In this document: piece after piece, positions 33,178-41,881 of the stretch
Position numbering within the stretch: position 1 is the stretch's first letter
Layout of the letters: each line of letters begins with the position of its first letter
Origin: Sphingopyxis sp.
Lineage (GTDB): Bacteria; Pseudomonadota; Alphaproteobacteria; Sphingomonadales; Sphingomonadaceae
Length of the DNA stretch: 50,169 nt
Reading direction: 5' to 3'
Assembly: GCF_019459305.1 (NCBI RefSeq)
Contig: NZ_JAIBES010000106.1
Coordinates: 1 to 50,169, forward strand
Program-made: the position numbers and the translations under genes
Notes under the pieces: generated by a model
What the model was told of the DNA's origin: nothing
What the model saw: only the letters and a program-made list of their open reading frames with translations
Database searches by the model: none

Positions 33178-34059
33178 TCACCAGTAGAAGAAGACGCTGA
33201 TGATGTGCGCCGACAGCGCCGCGATCAGCGCAAAGGTCAGCGGCACATGCACATAGAGCCAGATTTCGAGCAGTGCGCGCAGCCGCAGATGCGCGCGCAG
33301 CCGCGCCAGCGCCGCAACCTTCTGCCTGAGCAATCCGACGACCTTCTCGCGCGCCGCCGCATCGCTGCTCTGCGATGCCGCGAGGGTACGGAGCGCCGCG
33401 GCAGTCGCGCAGTTCGGATAGCGCCCGCTCAGCCGCGCGCCGATACCGCCCGCGAACGGGTCTTCGTCGAGCGCCGCCAGCACCGGTGCGGTGTCCGCGG
33501 GAGTCAGCGGCTGCGCGGCGCTATGCAGCTGGCGGTCGAAGGCACGGATCGCCTCCAGCATCTGCATCTGCGTCATCTCGTCGCGGTTGTTCGACAGCGC
33601 CGCGGGCAAGGTCGCATAGACGATCACGCCATACAGCCCCGACAGGATCACCAGCATCATCAGCGCCCACGCCAGCGTGTGGACATTCCAGCCCAGCTGG
33701 AACCCGGTGTGCCAGGTGCCGATGACGATCAGGCTGATTCCCAGATAGACATGCGCCGACGTCCACGCTTTCAGCGACCAGTAATCGTTCGTCATCTTGC
33801 GCTTGCGATAGCCGAGCGCGGTCAGCCACAGGATCAGCCCCGCGCCGATCGTCCCCAGCGTATAGCCATACCAGCTGCCGCCATTGTGCCGCGGCGTCAC
33901 GTCGACCAGCGCGTAAGAGATGATGATCAGCAGGCACAGCCCGCCCGAAATTTTCGCCCAACGAAAGCCCGCGTAACGCAGGAATCCCTCATGCTTGCGC
34001 TCGCGCACCCGCTCGGTCTGGGTCGCCTTTTTGCGCCGCCGTTGAAAGAGCGAGGCCAT
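33178..34059 (-). CDS. Five-TM b-type cytochrome-like protein with two His-x13-His helices
   Basis: This 293-residue protein has membrane segments at about 35-55, 62-82, 98-118, 127-150 and 266-290, and a cytoplasmic helical loop of ~110 residues between TM4 and TM5. TM3 holds H103 and H117, and TM5 holds H271 and H285; both pairs have exactly 13 residues between them. This is the spacing that binds two stacked b haems in cytochrome b and in ferric-reductase/NADPH-oxidase proteins, where the helices are also III and V. The start ATG overlaps the upstream stop by one base (TGATG). It should carry electrons from the ferredoxin protein through the membrane to the decaheme cytochrome. The haem role is inferred from spacing only. 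Confidence 0.8.
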   Translation of the reverse strand: MASLFQRRRKKATQTERVRERKHEGFLRYAGFRWAKISGGLCLLIIISYALVDVTPRHNGGSWYGYTLGTIGAGLILWLTALGYRKRKMTNDYWSLKAWTSAHVYLGISLIVIGTWHTGFQLGWNVHTLAWALMMLVILSGLYGVIVYATLPAALSNNRDEMTQMQMLEAIRAFDRQLHSAAQPLTPADTAPVLAALDEDPFAGGIGARLSGRYPNCATAAALRTLAASQSSDAAAREKVVGLLRQKVAALARLRAHLRLRALLEIWLYVHVPLTFALIAALSAHIISVFFYW

Positions 34060-36494
34060 CAGTCGGTCCCCTCTTCGAGCCGCGCGATCGACAGGAATTC
34101 TTCGGGCGACACGCGGATCGCAGCCCCCGTCGGACACGCGCGGACGCACGCCGGACCGCCGGCGATGCCCTTGCACATGTCGCATTTGACCGCGATCTTC
34201 TTGGGCTTCTCGTCACCCAATTGCTTCTTGGTCCATTTGGGCGACGGTTCGCCTGGACCGGGGCCGAAACCGGTGAGCAGCCATCGCAGCAGGCTCGGCT
34301 TTTCGGGCGGCGCCGCCTCCATGCGGATCACGCCATAGGGGCAGTTGCGCATGCAATTGCCGCAGCCGATGCAGCCCGGCTCCATGAACACCTCGCCGTC
34401 GGGGCCGCGGTGGATGACGTTCGGCGGGCAGTCGGCCATGCAATGCGGATGCTCGCAGTGACGGCAGCTGGTCGGGACGTGCAGATGGGCAAAAGTCTTT
34501 CCCGCCTCGCGATCGAGCCGCGACAGGCCTTCGTGGCTGTCGGCGCACGCCTTTTCGCAATTGTCGCAGCCGACGCACAGATTCTCGTCGATCAGCAGCG
34601 CGTCCGTCGCCTCGCCCAGCCCCTCCTTCATGATGAAGCTCGCGGTGTCCGAATAAAGGTCGACCGCACTCGAATAGGTGGCTTTGCGCGATTCGATGAA
34701 ATCGTTCATCTGCGCGCGCTCGGCAACCGCGGCCTCGGTCGCGGCGCGCACTTGCGGGCGCGAGGCGAGCATCTTGCGGAAGCTTTCACCGGTCAGTTTG
34801 ATCAATTCGGCACCGACCGCCGCCTTCACCGTGGCATTTCTTGGCTGCCCGCTCAGCACCCCCATTTCACCGAAAAAGCTGCCCGCGGGCAAATACCGCA
34901 GGAAGATCGGTTTACCGCCGATGTCCTTCTCGACCACCATTGACCCCGACCGGATCACATAAACATCGTCGCCTTGTTCGCCCTCGGTCAGCACGACCTT
35001 CCCCGCCGGGACGCGCTCGACCTCGGCCGTATCGACCACCGGCCTCAGGTCCTCGACCGTCAGCCCGCCTTTGAAAATCTGGAGCAATTGCCGTTCGAGC
35101 GAGATGCGGTTGATCACGCGCTTCGCACCCGGCACCGACGCCATCAGCTTGAGCGCCGCAGTGCGCGACACCTCGACAAAAACGCTGTCCTCGCCGGCGC
35201 GGATCGTCGCGCCGCGCTTGCGGCCCGAAATCAGCCCGACCTCGCCAAAGATCGATCCTTGCTCGATCGGCACGGTGAAATCGGGGCCCACCTCGACCAC
35301 CGCATGACCATCGGCAATCGCGAACAGCGACGATCCAGGATCGCCCTTTTCGAACACGACGTCGCCCTTCCGATAAAAAGCGACCTTCGAATCGAGCATG
35401 AATTCGCGCATCTGGAGCGGCGAGACATCGCCAAAGATCGTGGCGCGCTGGCGCAGATATTCCAGCCACTCGCTGACCGATTTCTTTTGTGGCAGGTCCG
35501 CGAAAACCGCCGCCAAATCCTTCTCGTCGGCGGGGGTGAGCGCCGTATTGCCATTCAGGAACTCGACGACGTCATAGCCCTGATTCATGCAATGCTTGAT
35601 CAGCGGATAACCCGCGAGCGCGCCGATAACATAGAGGCCGGGGACCGTGGTCTCAAACGTCGGCGATAGTTTCGGAAAGGCCTCGCGGTCGGGTCCGGTA
35701 AACTCGATCCCCATCGATTCGACAAAGCCGCGCGGCGCCACCGATCCCAATCGTGCGACGATCACGTCGCACTGGATTTTCTCATCGCCATTGGGGGTTT
35801 CTAGCGTCAGCCAGCCGGGCTCGACCAGCTTCGGCTGGGTTTCGGTGCGGATCGACATAAAGCCGTTCTCGCCCGCCTCCATCATGTCGGCGACGTTCTT
35901 CGCCTTAGCGCGCGCAAAATCCTTTGATCGGTTCAGGATCGTGACGGTGTTCTCGAGCGCCTCTTCGGCGACCCCCAGGGCATTTTCGATCCCCGCGTCG
36001 CCAGACCCGACGACGGTGATATGCTTGTCCTTGAAATCCTCCGGGTCATCGACCTGATAGATGATGTGCGGCAGGTCGGCGCCCCCGCAGCGCATCCGGT
36101 TCGGATTGCCCTGCGTCCCGATGGCCAGCACGATATTTTCGGCGTGGTAGACATCGCCCTTGGCAGTTTTGATCGCGAACGAGCCTTTTTCGCCGGTCAC
36201 CTCGGCAACCTCGGCGTGATAGGCGACATTCACCTTGTTGTTCGCGGCATCCTCGTCCCAATTGCCCAGGATATATTCGCGCGCGCCCTCGGCGAAACGG
36301 CAGTCGGAGCGCAGGTCGAGCCGCTCGGGCGTCGCCAGCACGCGCTTACCCTTTTGATATTTAAAGATAGTGTCCGACAGATGGTCGGTCTTTTCAAGCA
36401 GGATATGGCTGAGCCCCAGCTGCGCGGCGCGCGATGCGGCGCTCAGCCCCGCCGGCCCCGACCCGATGATCGCAACCTTTACCGCCTCGCTCAT
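34059..36494 (-). CDS. FAD oxidoreductase - double cNMP-binding - four [4Fe-4S] ferredoxin fusion
   Basis: The 811-residue cytosolic fusion has a FAD/NAD(P)H oxidoreductase at about 1-320 (IIGSGPAGLSAA, second dinucleotide site VVGSGDAGIENAL), two cyclic-nucleotide-binding domains at about 360-475 and 480-600 (cassettes FGEVGLISGRKRGAT and FGEMGVLSGQPRNAT) and a C-terminal ferredoxin domain with four cluster sites (CVGCDNCEKAC, CRHCEHPHCMADC, CIGCGNCMRNC, CDMCKGIAGGPACVRAC). No CxxC redox disulfide is seen in the first part, so it is probably not a thioredoxin reductase. Likely path: NAD(P)H to FAD to Fe-S to the membrane partner. Cyclic nucleotide binding may gate the flow. Start ATG 36494 gives the canonical lead into the FAD motif. 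Confidence 0.88.
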   Translation of the reverse strand: MSEAVKVAIIGSGPAGLSAASRAAQLGLSHILLEKTDHLSDTIFKYQKGKRVLATPERLDLRSDCRFAEGAREYILGNWDEDAANNKVNVAYHAEVAEVTGEKGSFAIKTAKGDVYHAENIVLAIGTQGNPNRMRCGGADLPHIIYQVDDPEDFKDKHITVVGSGDAGIENALGVAEEALENTVTILNRSKDFARAKAKNVADMMEAGENGFMSIRTETQPKLVEPGWLTLETPNGDEKIQCDVIVARLGSVAPRGFVESMGIEFTGPDREAFPKLSPTFETTVPGLYVIGALAGYPLIKHCMNQGYDVVEFLNGNTALTPADEKDLAAVFADLPQKKSVSEWLEYLRQRATIFGDVSPLQMREFMLDSKVAFYRKGDVVFEKGDPGSSLFAIADGHAVVEVGPDFTVPIEQGSIFGEVGLISGRKRGATIRAGEDSVFVEVSRTAALKLMASVPGAKRVINRISLERQLLQIFKGGLTVEDLRPVVDTAEVERVPAGKVVLTEGEQGDDVYVIRSGSMVVEKDIGGKPIFLRYLPAGSFFGEMGVLSGQPRNATVKAAVGAELIKLTGESFRKMLASRPQVRAATEAAVAERAQMNDFIESRKATYSSAVDLYSDTASFIMKEGLGEATDALLIDENLCVGCDNCEKACADSHEGLSRLDREAGKTFAHLHVPTSCRHCEHPHCMADCPPNVIHRGPDGEVFMEPGCIGCGNCMRNCPYGVIRMEAAPPEKPSLLRWLLTGFGPGPGEPSPKWTKKQLGDEKPKKIAVKCDMCKGIAGGPACVRACPTGAAIRVSPEEFLSIARLEEGTD

Positions 36495-36713
36495 GCGCGC
36501 GCGGCCAAGCGGCGGCAAAGGCCACTATCGCAATCGCTGGACGTGATGCTGACGAACGCGCGCACGGGCATCCTACCCCCCTCTCGCCAGCCCCCCGGCG
36601 AATACATAACGGATGCGACCCGGACTAATGTCCTGGACGCAAAGCTATGCCCTTGAAAGCGGGGAAAGGTCAACCGGTGGAGGCAAGAAACTGGCGGTTA
36701 CGCGCCCGACGGG

Positions 36714-37487
36714 TCAGGCGAGTTCGAACATCGCCGCAAGTCCGCTCTGCGCGGCGGGTTCGAACCGCGACCAGCCGTCGGGGCCGAGACGCTCGATCGG
36801 GCGGAAGCGCGCCTTATACGCCATCCGCGCCGACCCTTCGATCCAGTAGCCCAGGTACACATAGGCCAGCCCGGCGCGCGCGGCGCGCTGGACATGGTCG
36901 GAGATGATATAGGTGCCGAGACCTTCGCGCATGGGATGCGCGGCGTCGAAGAAGCTGTAGATCATCGACAGCCCGTCGCCCTGCCGGTCGGTCAGGCAGC
37001 AGCCAATCAGGCGGCCCTTGCTGCCGTCGGTGGTCGGCTCGCGATATTCGATCATGTAGCTATCGACCGGGGTCTGCTCGACCATGTCAGCGAAATCCTG
37101 CTCGTCCATATCGGCCATACCACCATTGGGATGGCGCGCGCCGAGATAGGAGCGCAGCAGGCTATATTGTTCTTCGGTCGCCCACGGCTTGCACGCGGTG
37201 GCGACCAGGTCGCTGTTGCGGCGGATAGTGCGTTTTTGCGAACTGCTCGGGACAAATTCGCTCGCGCAGACGCGCACCGAAACACAGGCCGAACAATCGG
37301 CGCAACTCGGGCGATAGGCGACCGACTGGCTGCGTCGAAACCCGATGCGGCCCAGCGCGTCGTTCAGCTCGTTCGCAGTATTCCCGCTGAGTTCGGTGAA
37401 CACCTTGCGCTCGGTCTTGCCCGCCAGATAGGGGCAAGGCGCCGGGCTGGTGACGAAAAAGCGCGGAAAACGGAACGGTGCGGACAC
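36714..37487 (-). CDS. bpt: Leucyl/aspartyl-arginyl-tRNA-protein transferase (Bpt/Ate family)
   Basis: The 257-residue protein matches bacterial arginyl/leucyl-tRNA-protein transferases: an [21 protein letters not shown] start, [15 protein letters not shown] with clustered cysteines, and [20 protein letters not shown] plus [15 protein letters not shown]. Such enzymes add Leu or Arg to the N-terminus of substrates and target them to ClpAP by the N-end rule. The start is taken as GTG 37487, which gives the family N-terminus and has GGAGG ten bases upstream; the ATG 23 codons earlier adds unrelated residues. It is encoded upstream of the redox operon with a 219-bp gap. Confidence 0.93.
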   Translation of the reverse strand: MSAPFRFPRFFVTSPAPCPYLAGKTERKVFTELSGNTANELNDALGRIGFRRSQSVAYRPSCADCSACVSVRVCASEFVPSSSQKRTIRRNSDLVATACKPWATEEQYSLLRSYLGARHPNGGMADMDEQDFADMVEQTPVDSYMIEYREPTTDGSKGRLIGCCLTDRQGDGLSMIYSFFDAAHPMREGLGTYIISDHVQRAARAGLAYVYLGYWIEGSARMAYKARFRPIERLGPDGWSRFEPAAQSGLAAMFELA

Positions 37488-37605
37488 GCGGTTTGGACCT
37501 CCAGATCGGCGATGCGGAATCCCCCCAACGCGGGTCCGACGCTCACCACCCACCAACTATGCCGCGCGGCGTCAATGGTGCAAAGTCTGTTTACCATTTT
37601 TAGTC

Positions 37606-37670
37606 GTGCCGTTCTGACTCAGGTCAAAAATTATCTGAATCGCGCAGTAAGGATTGTGCCGTTTTGAATC
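37606..37670. repeat. Direct repeat, 15 bp, spaced exactly 50 bp
   Basis: GTGCCGTTCTGACTC (37606) and GTGCCGTTTTGAATC (37656) share 13 of 15 bases and lie 50 bp apart start to start, close to five helical turns, in the A/T-richer DNA between pyk and bpt. This could be a regulator site for bpt, but no palindrome is present. Confidence 0.4.
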
Positions 37671-37687
37671 GACTATGGTCTCAATGA

Positions 37688-37831
37688 TCCTCCCTGTGGC
37701 GAAGCCATGGGTAGGTGGCAGCGGCGAAGCCGCTGACGGAGAGGCGATAGCGCAACCGGTGCGGCCCCTCCACCACTTGCTTCGCAAGCGGTCCTCCTCC
37801 CCATCGCTGCGCGACAGCGAGGAATCTCCAG
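37688..37831. repeat. Intergenic repeat element, copy 1
   Basis: The element begins TCCTCCC, contains GGTGGCAGCGGCGAAGCCGC followed by TGACGGAG, and ends with an inverted CCCTCCACCAC...CTCCTCCCC arm. A related element with the same CCTCCC and GGTGGCAGC..GCTGACGGAG segments is at 42634-42803. It fills the gap after the pyk stop; no coding frame is supported within it. Confidence 0.65.
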
Positions 37832-39286
37832 TCAGCTATACCCGCGCAGCTCGTCGCCGGTCAGCGTCGCGACGTGCAGCACGTTGGTCGAACCCGGGGT
37901 GCCGAACGGCACCCCCGCCATCATCACCAGCTTGGCGCCCGCCTTGCCGATGCCGTGGCGCAGCGCCATGCGCTTGCCCTTGGCGATCATCTCTTCAAAG
38001 CTGCCGATGTCCTTCGTCGGCACCGCATGCGCGCCCCACAATAGCCCAAGCCGCCGCGCGGCTTCCTTTTTCGGGGTCAGCACCAGCAAAGGTGCGTTAG
38101 GCCGCTCACGCGCGACACGGCGCGCGGTCGATCCCGATGCGGTGAAACAGATGATCGCATCGGCGGCGATCGTCGCGATAATGCTGCCCGCTGCTTCGGC
38201 CAGCGCGTCGGCGGTGGTCGCGTCGGGCAGCGTTTCGGTAAAGTGCAGGCGGCGGAAATAATCGGGGTCGCTTTCGACCGAGCGCGCGATGCTGTCCATC
38301 ATCGTCACTGCCTCAATCGGCCAGGCGCCCGCGGCAGTCTCGGCCGACAGCATGATCGCATCGGCGCCGTCGTAGATCGCGGTGGCGACATCGCTCACTT
38401 CTGCGCGCGTCGGCGAGGGCGAGACGATCATCGATTCGAGCATCTGGGTCGCGACGACCACCGGCTTGCCCATCCGCCGCGCGGTGGCGACGATGCGTTT
38501 CTGCAGCGGCGGCACCGCCTCGGGCGGCAATTCGACCCCCAGGTCGCCACGCGCGACCATCGCCGCATCGGCGAGCTCAAGGATCTCCTCGATCCGCTGC
38601 ACCCCCGACGGCTTTTCGAATTTGACCAGCAGCGCAGCCTTGCCGCCGATCAGGGTGCGCGCCTCGGCGACGTCCTCGGGCCGCTGCACGAACGACAGCG
38701 CGATCCAGTCGACATGCTGTTCGAGCGCAAAGGTCAGATCCTTGCGGTCCTTTTCGGTCAGCGCCGCGAGCGGAACGACGACGTCGGGGACATTCACTCC
38801 TTTGCGATCCGAAATCTTGCCGCCAACCTCGACCACCGTGTCGATCCGCCTCGGCGACACCGCCTGCACGCGCAGCACCAGCTTGCCGTCATCAATCAGC
38901 AGCCGGGTGCCCGCCTCGAGCGCAGCGTATAATTCGGGGTGCGGCAGGTGAACCCGCGTCGCATCGCCCGGTGCCGTGTCGGCATCAAGCGCGAACGGCG
39001 CGCCCTTGATCAGCTCGACCGGCCCATCGGCAAATGTCCCAACGCGCAGTTTCGGCCCCTGCAAGTCGACCAAGATCGTCGTCGGACGCCCGGTTTCCTT
39101 CTCCAGCGCGCGGATCGCGGCGATCACCTTGGCATGGCCGGCGTGATCACCATGGCTCATATTAACGCGAAAGGCGTCGGCACCGGCGCGGTGCAGCGCG
39201 GCGATCATCTCAGGATTCGCGCTGGCAGGACCAAGCGTCGCCAGGATGCGCACCTTGCGCTGGCGGGGGGTAAAACTCTGGACCAC
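37832..39286 (-). CDS. pyk: Pyruvate kinase
   Basis: The 484-residue enzyme converts phosphoenolpyruvate and ADP to pyruvate and ATP. Landmarks: RILATLGPASANPEMI, FRVNMSHGD, ILVDLQGPKLRVG, then the active-site segment DAAMVARGDLGVELPPE, PVVVATQMLESM and AEVSDVATAIYDGADAIMLSAETA. Length is typical. The start is GTG 39286, reading VQSFTPRQRKVRI, which gives the normal N-terminus. It is a single gene on the minus strand, divergent from the DUF1244 gene. Confidence 0.97.
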   Translation of the reverse strand: MVQSFTPRQRKVRILATLGPASANPEMIAALHRAGADAFRVNMSHGDHAGHAKVIAAIRALEKETGRPTTILVDLQGPKLRVGTFADGPVELIKGAPFALDADTAPGDATRVHLPHPELYAALEAGTRLLIDDGKLVLRVQAVSPRRIDTVVEVGGKISDRKGVNVPDVVVPLAALTEKDRKDLTFALEQHVDWIALSFVQRPEDVAEARTLIGGKAALLVKFEKPSGVQRIEEILELADAAMVARGDLGVELPPEAVPPLQKRIVATARRMGKPVVVATQMLESMIVSPSPTRAEVSDVATAIYDGADAIMLSAETAAGAWPIEAVTMMDSIARSVESDPDYFRRLHFTETLPDATTADALAEAAGSIIATIAADAIICFTASGSTARRVARERPNAPLLVLTPKKEAARRLGLLWGAHAVPTKDIGSFEEMIAKGKRMALRHGIGKAGAKLVMMAGVPFGTPGSTNVLHVATLTGDELRGYS

Positions 39287-39392
39287 AAATGCTCCGAACC
39301 GATAAAAAGCTGGGGCCGCTTGCGTAGGCGCGTTGCCCCCGGCAAGGCAAGCTGCGTATAGCTATTCATGCCATCACCAGAAGGAAATCCCC

Positions 39393-39719
39393 ATGTCCTG
39401 TAGCGACGATCAGGCCGCCCCAAATGACGGGCTCGACACGCTCGACGATGCGGTCGCTGCCGCGGCCTTCCGCCGCCTCGTCCGGCTGCTCCAGCATCGC
39501 AGCGACGCTGCAAACATCGACCTGATGGGCCTCGCCGGTTTCTGCCGCAACTGCCTGGGCGACTGGATCGCTGAGGCGGGCGGCACGGACAAGGAAGCCG
39601 GCCGGACGATCGTCCACGGCATGCCGACCGCAGAGTGGAAAGCCCTGCATCACACCGCCGCGACGCCCGAACAGCTCGCGCGGATGGAAGCGAGCATGGC
39701 GAAGAACCCGCATCACTGA
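39393..39719 (+). CDS. DUF1244 domain protein
   Basis: The 108-residue cytosolic protein matches DUF1244: AAFRRLVRLLQHRSDAANID, LMGLAGFCRNCLGDWI and TIVHGMPTAEWKALHH with ATPEQLARM at the end. The function is unknown; the conserved FCRNC motif suggests metal or cluster binding. AAGGA seven bases before the ATG sets the start, and the longer frame upstream lacks a ribosome site. It is divergent from pyk and followed 76 bp later by the amidohydrolase gene. Confidence 0.9.
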   Translation: MSCSDDQAAPNDGLDTLDDAVAAAAFRRLVRLLQHRSDAANIDLMGLAGFCRNCLGDWIAEAGGTDKEAGRTIVHGMPTAEWKALHHTAATPEQLARMEASMAKNPHH

Positions 39720-39795
39720 TCTTGCTCCGGTCGCGCTTTGCGGACATGACGTTGGCAACAGCCACTGGGGCACGGAAAATGGGGAGAATTGGGCG

Positions 39796-41118
39796 ATGCG
39801 CATGTTATGGACCGCAACCGTGCTGGGCGCGGGAATGTTGACCAGTGGCCCACTTGCCGCACAACCGTCCGCCACCACCTATATCCATGCCGGGCGTTTG
39901 CTCGACCAGCCGGGCCGCGAGCCGCGCGGGCAATCGACGATCATCGTCCGCAACGGCAAGATCGCCGAAGTACGCGACGGCTTTGCCACGCCCGAAGACG
40001 GCGCAAAGGTCGTCGACCTGAAGAACGCCTTTGTACTCCCTGGCCTGATCGACATGCACGTCCATATCTCCAGCGACGACAATCTGCTGCGCAGCCGCCT
40101 CGAAAGCTCGGGTCGCGATGTCGAGGATGTGTTCGTCATTGCCCAAGGGAACGCGCGCCGCACCCTCGAAGCGGGCTTTACGACCGTGCGCGACCTGGGC
40201 GGCGATGGCCGCACCACGACGACGCTGCGCGATGCGATCAACAATGGTGTGATCGTCGGCCCCACCGTCATCCCCGCGGGGACGATGATTTCGGTGACCG
40301 GCGGCCATGGCGGAGTCAACGGCCTCAACCGCACCCTGACGCATGCGGTCGCGGCCGAGCGCACCAACATCTGCGACGGGCCGGATGGCTGTGCCAGCGC
40401 GGTCCGCGCGCAGATCTCGCTGGGTGCAGAGGTCATCAAGTTTGCCGCCACCGGCGGGGTGCGCTCCAATGTCGCGGGCGGGCTGGGCAAGCAGATGTCC
40501 GATGCCGAGATGAAGTCGGTCGTCGACACCGCGCACAGCTTCGGCCGCAAGGTCACCGCTCATGCTCATGGCAAGGAGGGGATCGACGCCGCGCTGCGCG
40601 CCGGGGTCGATTCGATCGAACATGGCAGCTTCATCGACGATGAGACCGTCAAGCTGTTCAAGGTGTCGAACGCGGCGCTGGTGCCGACCGCGGTCGCGCC
40701 AATCGCTGCGCTCGCACAGGCGCGCCGCGGCGACGCGCCGGGTCCGCAGCTGGCCAAGGCCGAGGAAGCAGCGGCCTCGCACGCCGCAAGCGTGGCGCGC
40801 GCGATCAAGGGCAATGTCCGCATCCTGTTCGGCACCGACTCCGGCGTTGCGCCGCACGGCGACAACGCCAAGGAATTTGCGCTGATGGTCAAGGCCGGGA
40901 TGACTCCGGAGCAAGCGATCAAGGCTGCGACCAGCGACAATGCGGCCGAACTCGACCGGCCGATCGGCGCGATCCTGCCGGGGCGCGAAGCCGACATCAT
41001 TGCCGTTGGCGGCGACCCCCTCGCCGACGTCACCGCGCTCGAAAAGGTCGACTTTGTTATGCGGCGCGGCGTCGTCCACAAACTGGACGGCAAGCGCCAG
41101 GCCTTTCCGCCCGAGTGA
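39796..41118 (+). CDS. Exported amidohydrolase-family metal-dependent hydrolase
   Basis: The 440-residue protein has a signal peptide (MLWTATVLGAGMLTSGPLAAQ) and a full amidohydrolase fold: metal motif HVH (H88, H90 in GLIDMHVHIS), a likely carboxylated lysine in AEVIKFAATGG, HAHG, SIEHGSF and GTDSGVAPHGDN, and the composite beta-sandwich at both ends (LPGREADIIAVGGDPL). The pattern matches the Xaa-Pro dipeptidase/imidazolonepropionase-like branch found as periplasmic enzymes in sphingomonads and xanthomonads. The substrate is probably a dipeptide or cyclic amide but cannot be fixed. Confidence 0.9.
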   Translation: MRMLWTATVLGAGMLTSGPLAAQPSATTYIHAGRLLDQPGREPRGQSTIIVRNGKIAEVRDGFATPEDGAKVVDLKNAFVLPGLIDMHVHISSDDNLLRSRLESSGRDVEDVFVIAQGNARRTLEAGFTTVRDLGGDGRTTTTLRDAINNGVIVGPTVIPAGTMISVTGGHGGVNGLNRTLTHAVAAERTNICDGPDGCASAVRAQISLGAEVIKFAATGGVRSNVAGGLGKQMSDAEMKSVVDTAHSFGRKVTAHAHGKEGIDAALRAGVDSIEHGSFIDDETVKLFKVSNAALVPTAVAPIAALAQARRGDAPGPQLAKAEEAAASHAASVARAIKGNVRILFGTDSGVAPHGDNAKEFALMVKAGMTPEQAIKAATSDNAAELDRPIGAILPGREADIIAVGGDPLADVTALEKVDFVMRRGVVHKLDGKRQAFPPE

Positions 41119-41219
41119 CGCGCCGCCACCAAGAAAACATGGCCAAAATTCCTCCGGGGCTTTAGGGACGCGCCAACCGCGATTCTCGCGCCGCATCATC
41201 CCAATCACCGGAGCATAAA

Positions 41220-41462
41220 ATGAGCGAAGCCACCGTATCCGACGAACAACTGCGCCTTTTCATCGAGCGCATCGAACGGATGGAAGAAGAGAAAAAGGGC
41301 GTCGCCGACGACATTCGCGACACCTATAACGAAGCAAAATCGCAGGGTTACGACCCGAAAATCATGCGCCAGATCGTTCGCCTGCGCAAATTGCCGGTCA
41401 ACGACCGCAAGGAAATGGAAGCGATTCTCGACGTCTATAAATCGGCGCTCGGCATCGACTGA
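41220..41462 (+). CDS. gapR: GapR-family nucleoid-associated protein (DUF2312)
   Basis: The 80-residue protein matches Gap[31 protein letters not shown], then [15 protein letters not shown] and [20 protein letters not shown]. In Caulobacter GapR forms clamps on overtwisted, A/T-rich DNA ahead of replication and transcription and stimulates gyrase and topoisomerase IV. GGAG seven bases before the ATG supports the start. It is followed 32 bp later by the YbjQ gene. Confidence 0.95.
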   Translation: MSEATVSDEQLRLFIERIERMEEEKKGVADDIRDTYNEAKSQGYDPKIMRQIVRLRKLPVNDRKEMEAILDVYKSALGID

Positions 41463-41494
41463 GCCCCCGCAACGATCAGCACAGGAGAGTGACG

Positions 41495-41812
41495 ATGTTC
41501 AGCACCACCACCAATAGCGTCGAAGGCCATCCGGCCCGCGAATATCTGGGCATCGTCACCGGCGAGGTGATCGTCGGCGCGAACCTGTTCCGCGACCTCT
41601 TCGCGTCGATCACCGACATCGTCGGCGGTCGCTCGGGCAAATATGAGGATGTCCTCGCCCGCGCCCGCAAGGAAGCGATCGGCGAGATGGAAGCCGAAGC
41701 GGCGCGCCTTGGCGGCAACGCCGTGATCGGCGTCGACCTCGACTATGAAGTGCTCGGCCAGAATGGATCGATGCTGATGGTCAGCGCGTCGGGAACCGCC
41801 GTCGTCATCTGA
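41495..41812 (+). CDS. YbjQ-family protein
   Basis: The 105-residue protein matches the YbjQ/UPF0145 family (heavy-metal-binding-like pentamer): [41 protein letters not shown], then [16 protein letters not shown]. The function is unknown. ATG 41495 has GGAGAG upstream; the GTG two codons earlier is disfavoured. It lies between gapR and yebC on the same strand. Confidence 0.92.
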   Translation: MFSTTTNSVEGHPAREYLGIVTGEVIVGANLFRDLFASITDIVGGRSGKYEDVLARARKEAIGEMEAEAARLGGNAVIGVDLDYEVLGQNGSMLMVSASGTAVVI

Positions 41813-41881
41813 CGCGGTTGTCTCTAGGCGGCGCCCGCGGTAGGGCGGCGCCAGCTTATACATTGACCGATGGAGGGTGGC

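Noticed and set aside
31563..33200. 545-codon plus-strand frame opposite the decaheme cytochrome gene
   Set aside because: The minus-strand protein has ten haem motifs and an FHA domain; the plus frame is composition-driven with no recognisable motif.
34059..36494. FAD/cNMP protein as a thioredoxin reductase
   Set aside because: The redox-active CxxC of thioredoxin reductase is not present in the oxidoreductase part, and the C-terminal half is a four-cluster ferredoxin.
36758..36780. tRNA T-loop-like GGTTCGAACC
   Set aside because: It lies inside the bpt coding region, and no acceptor or anticodon stems can be drawn around it.
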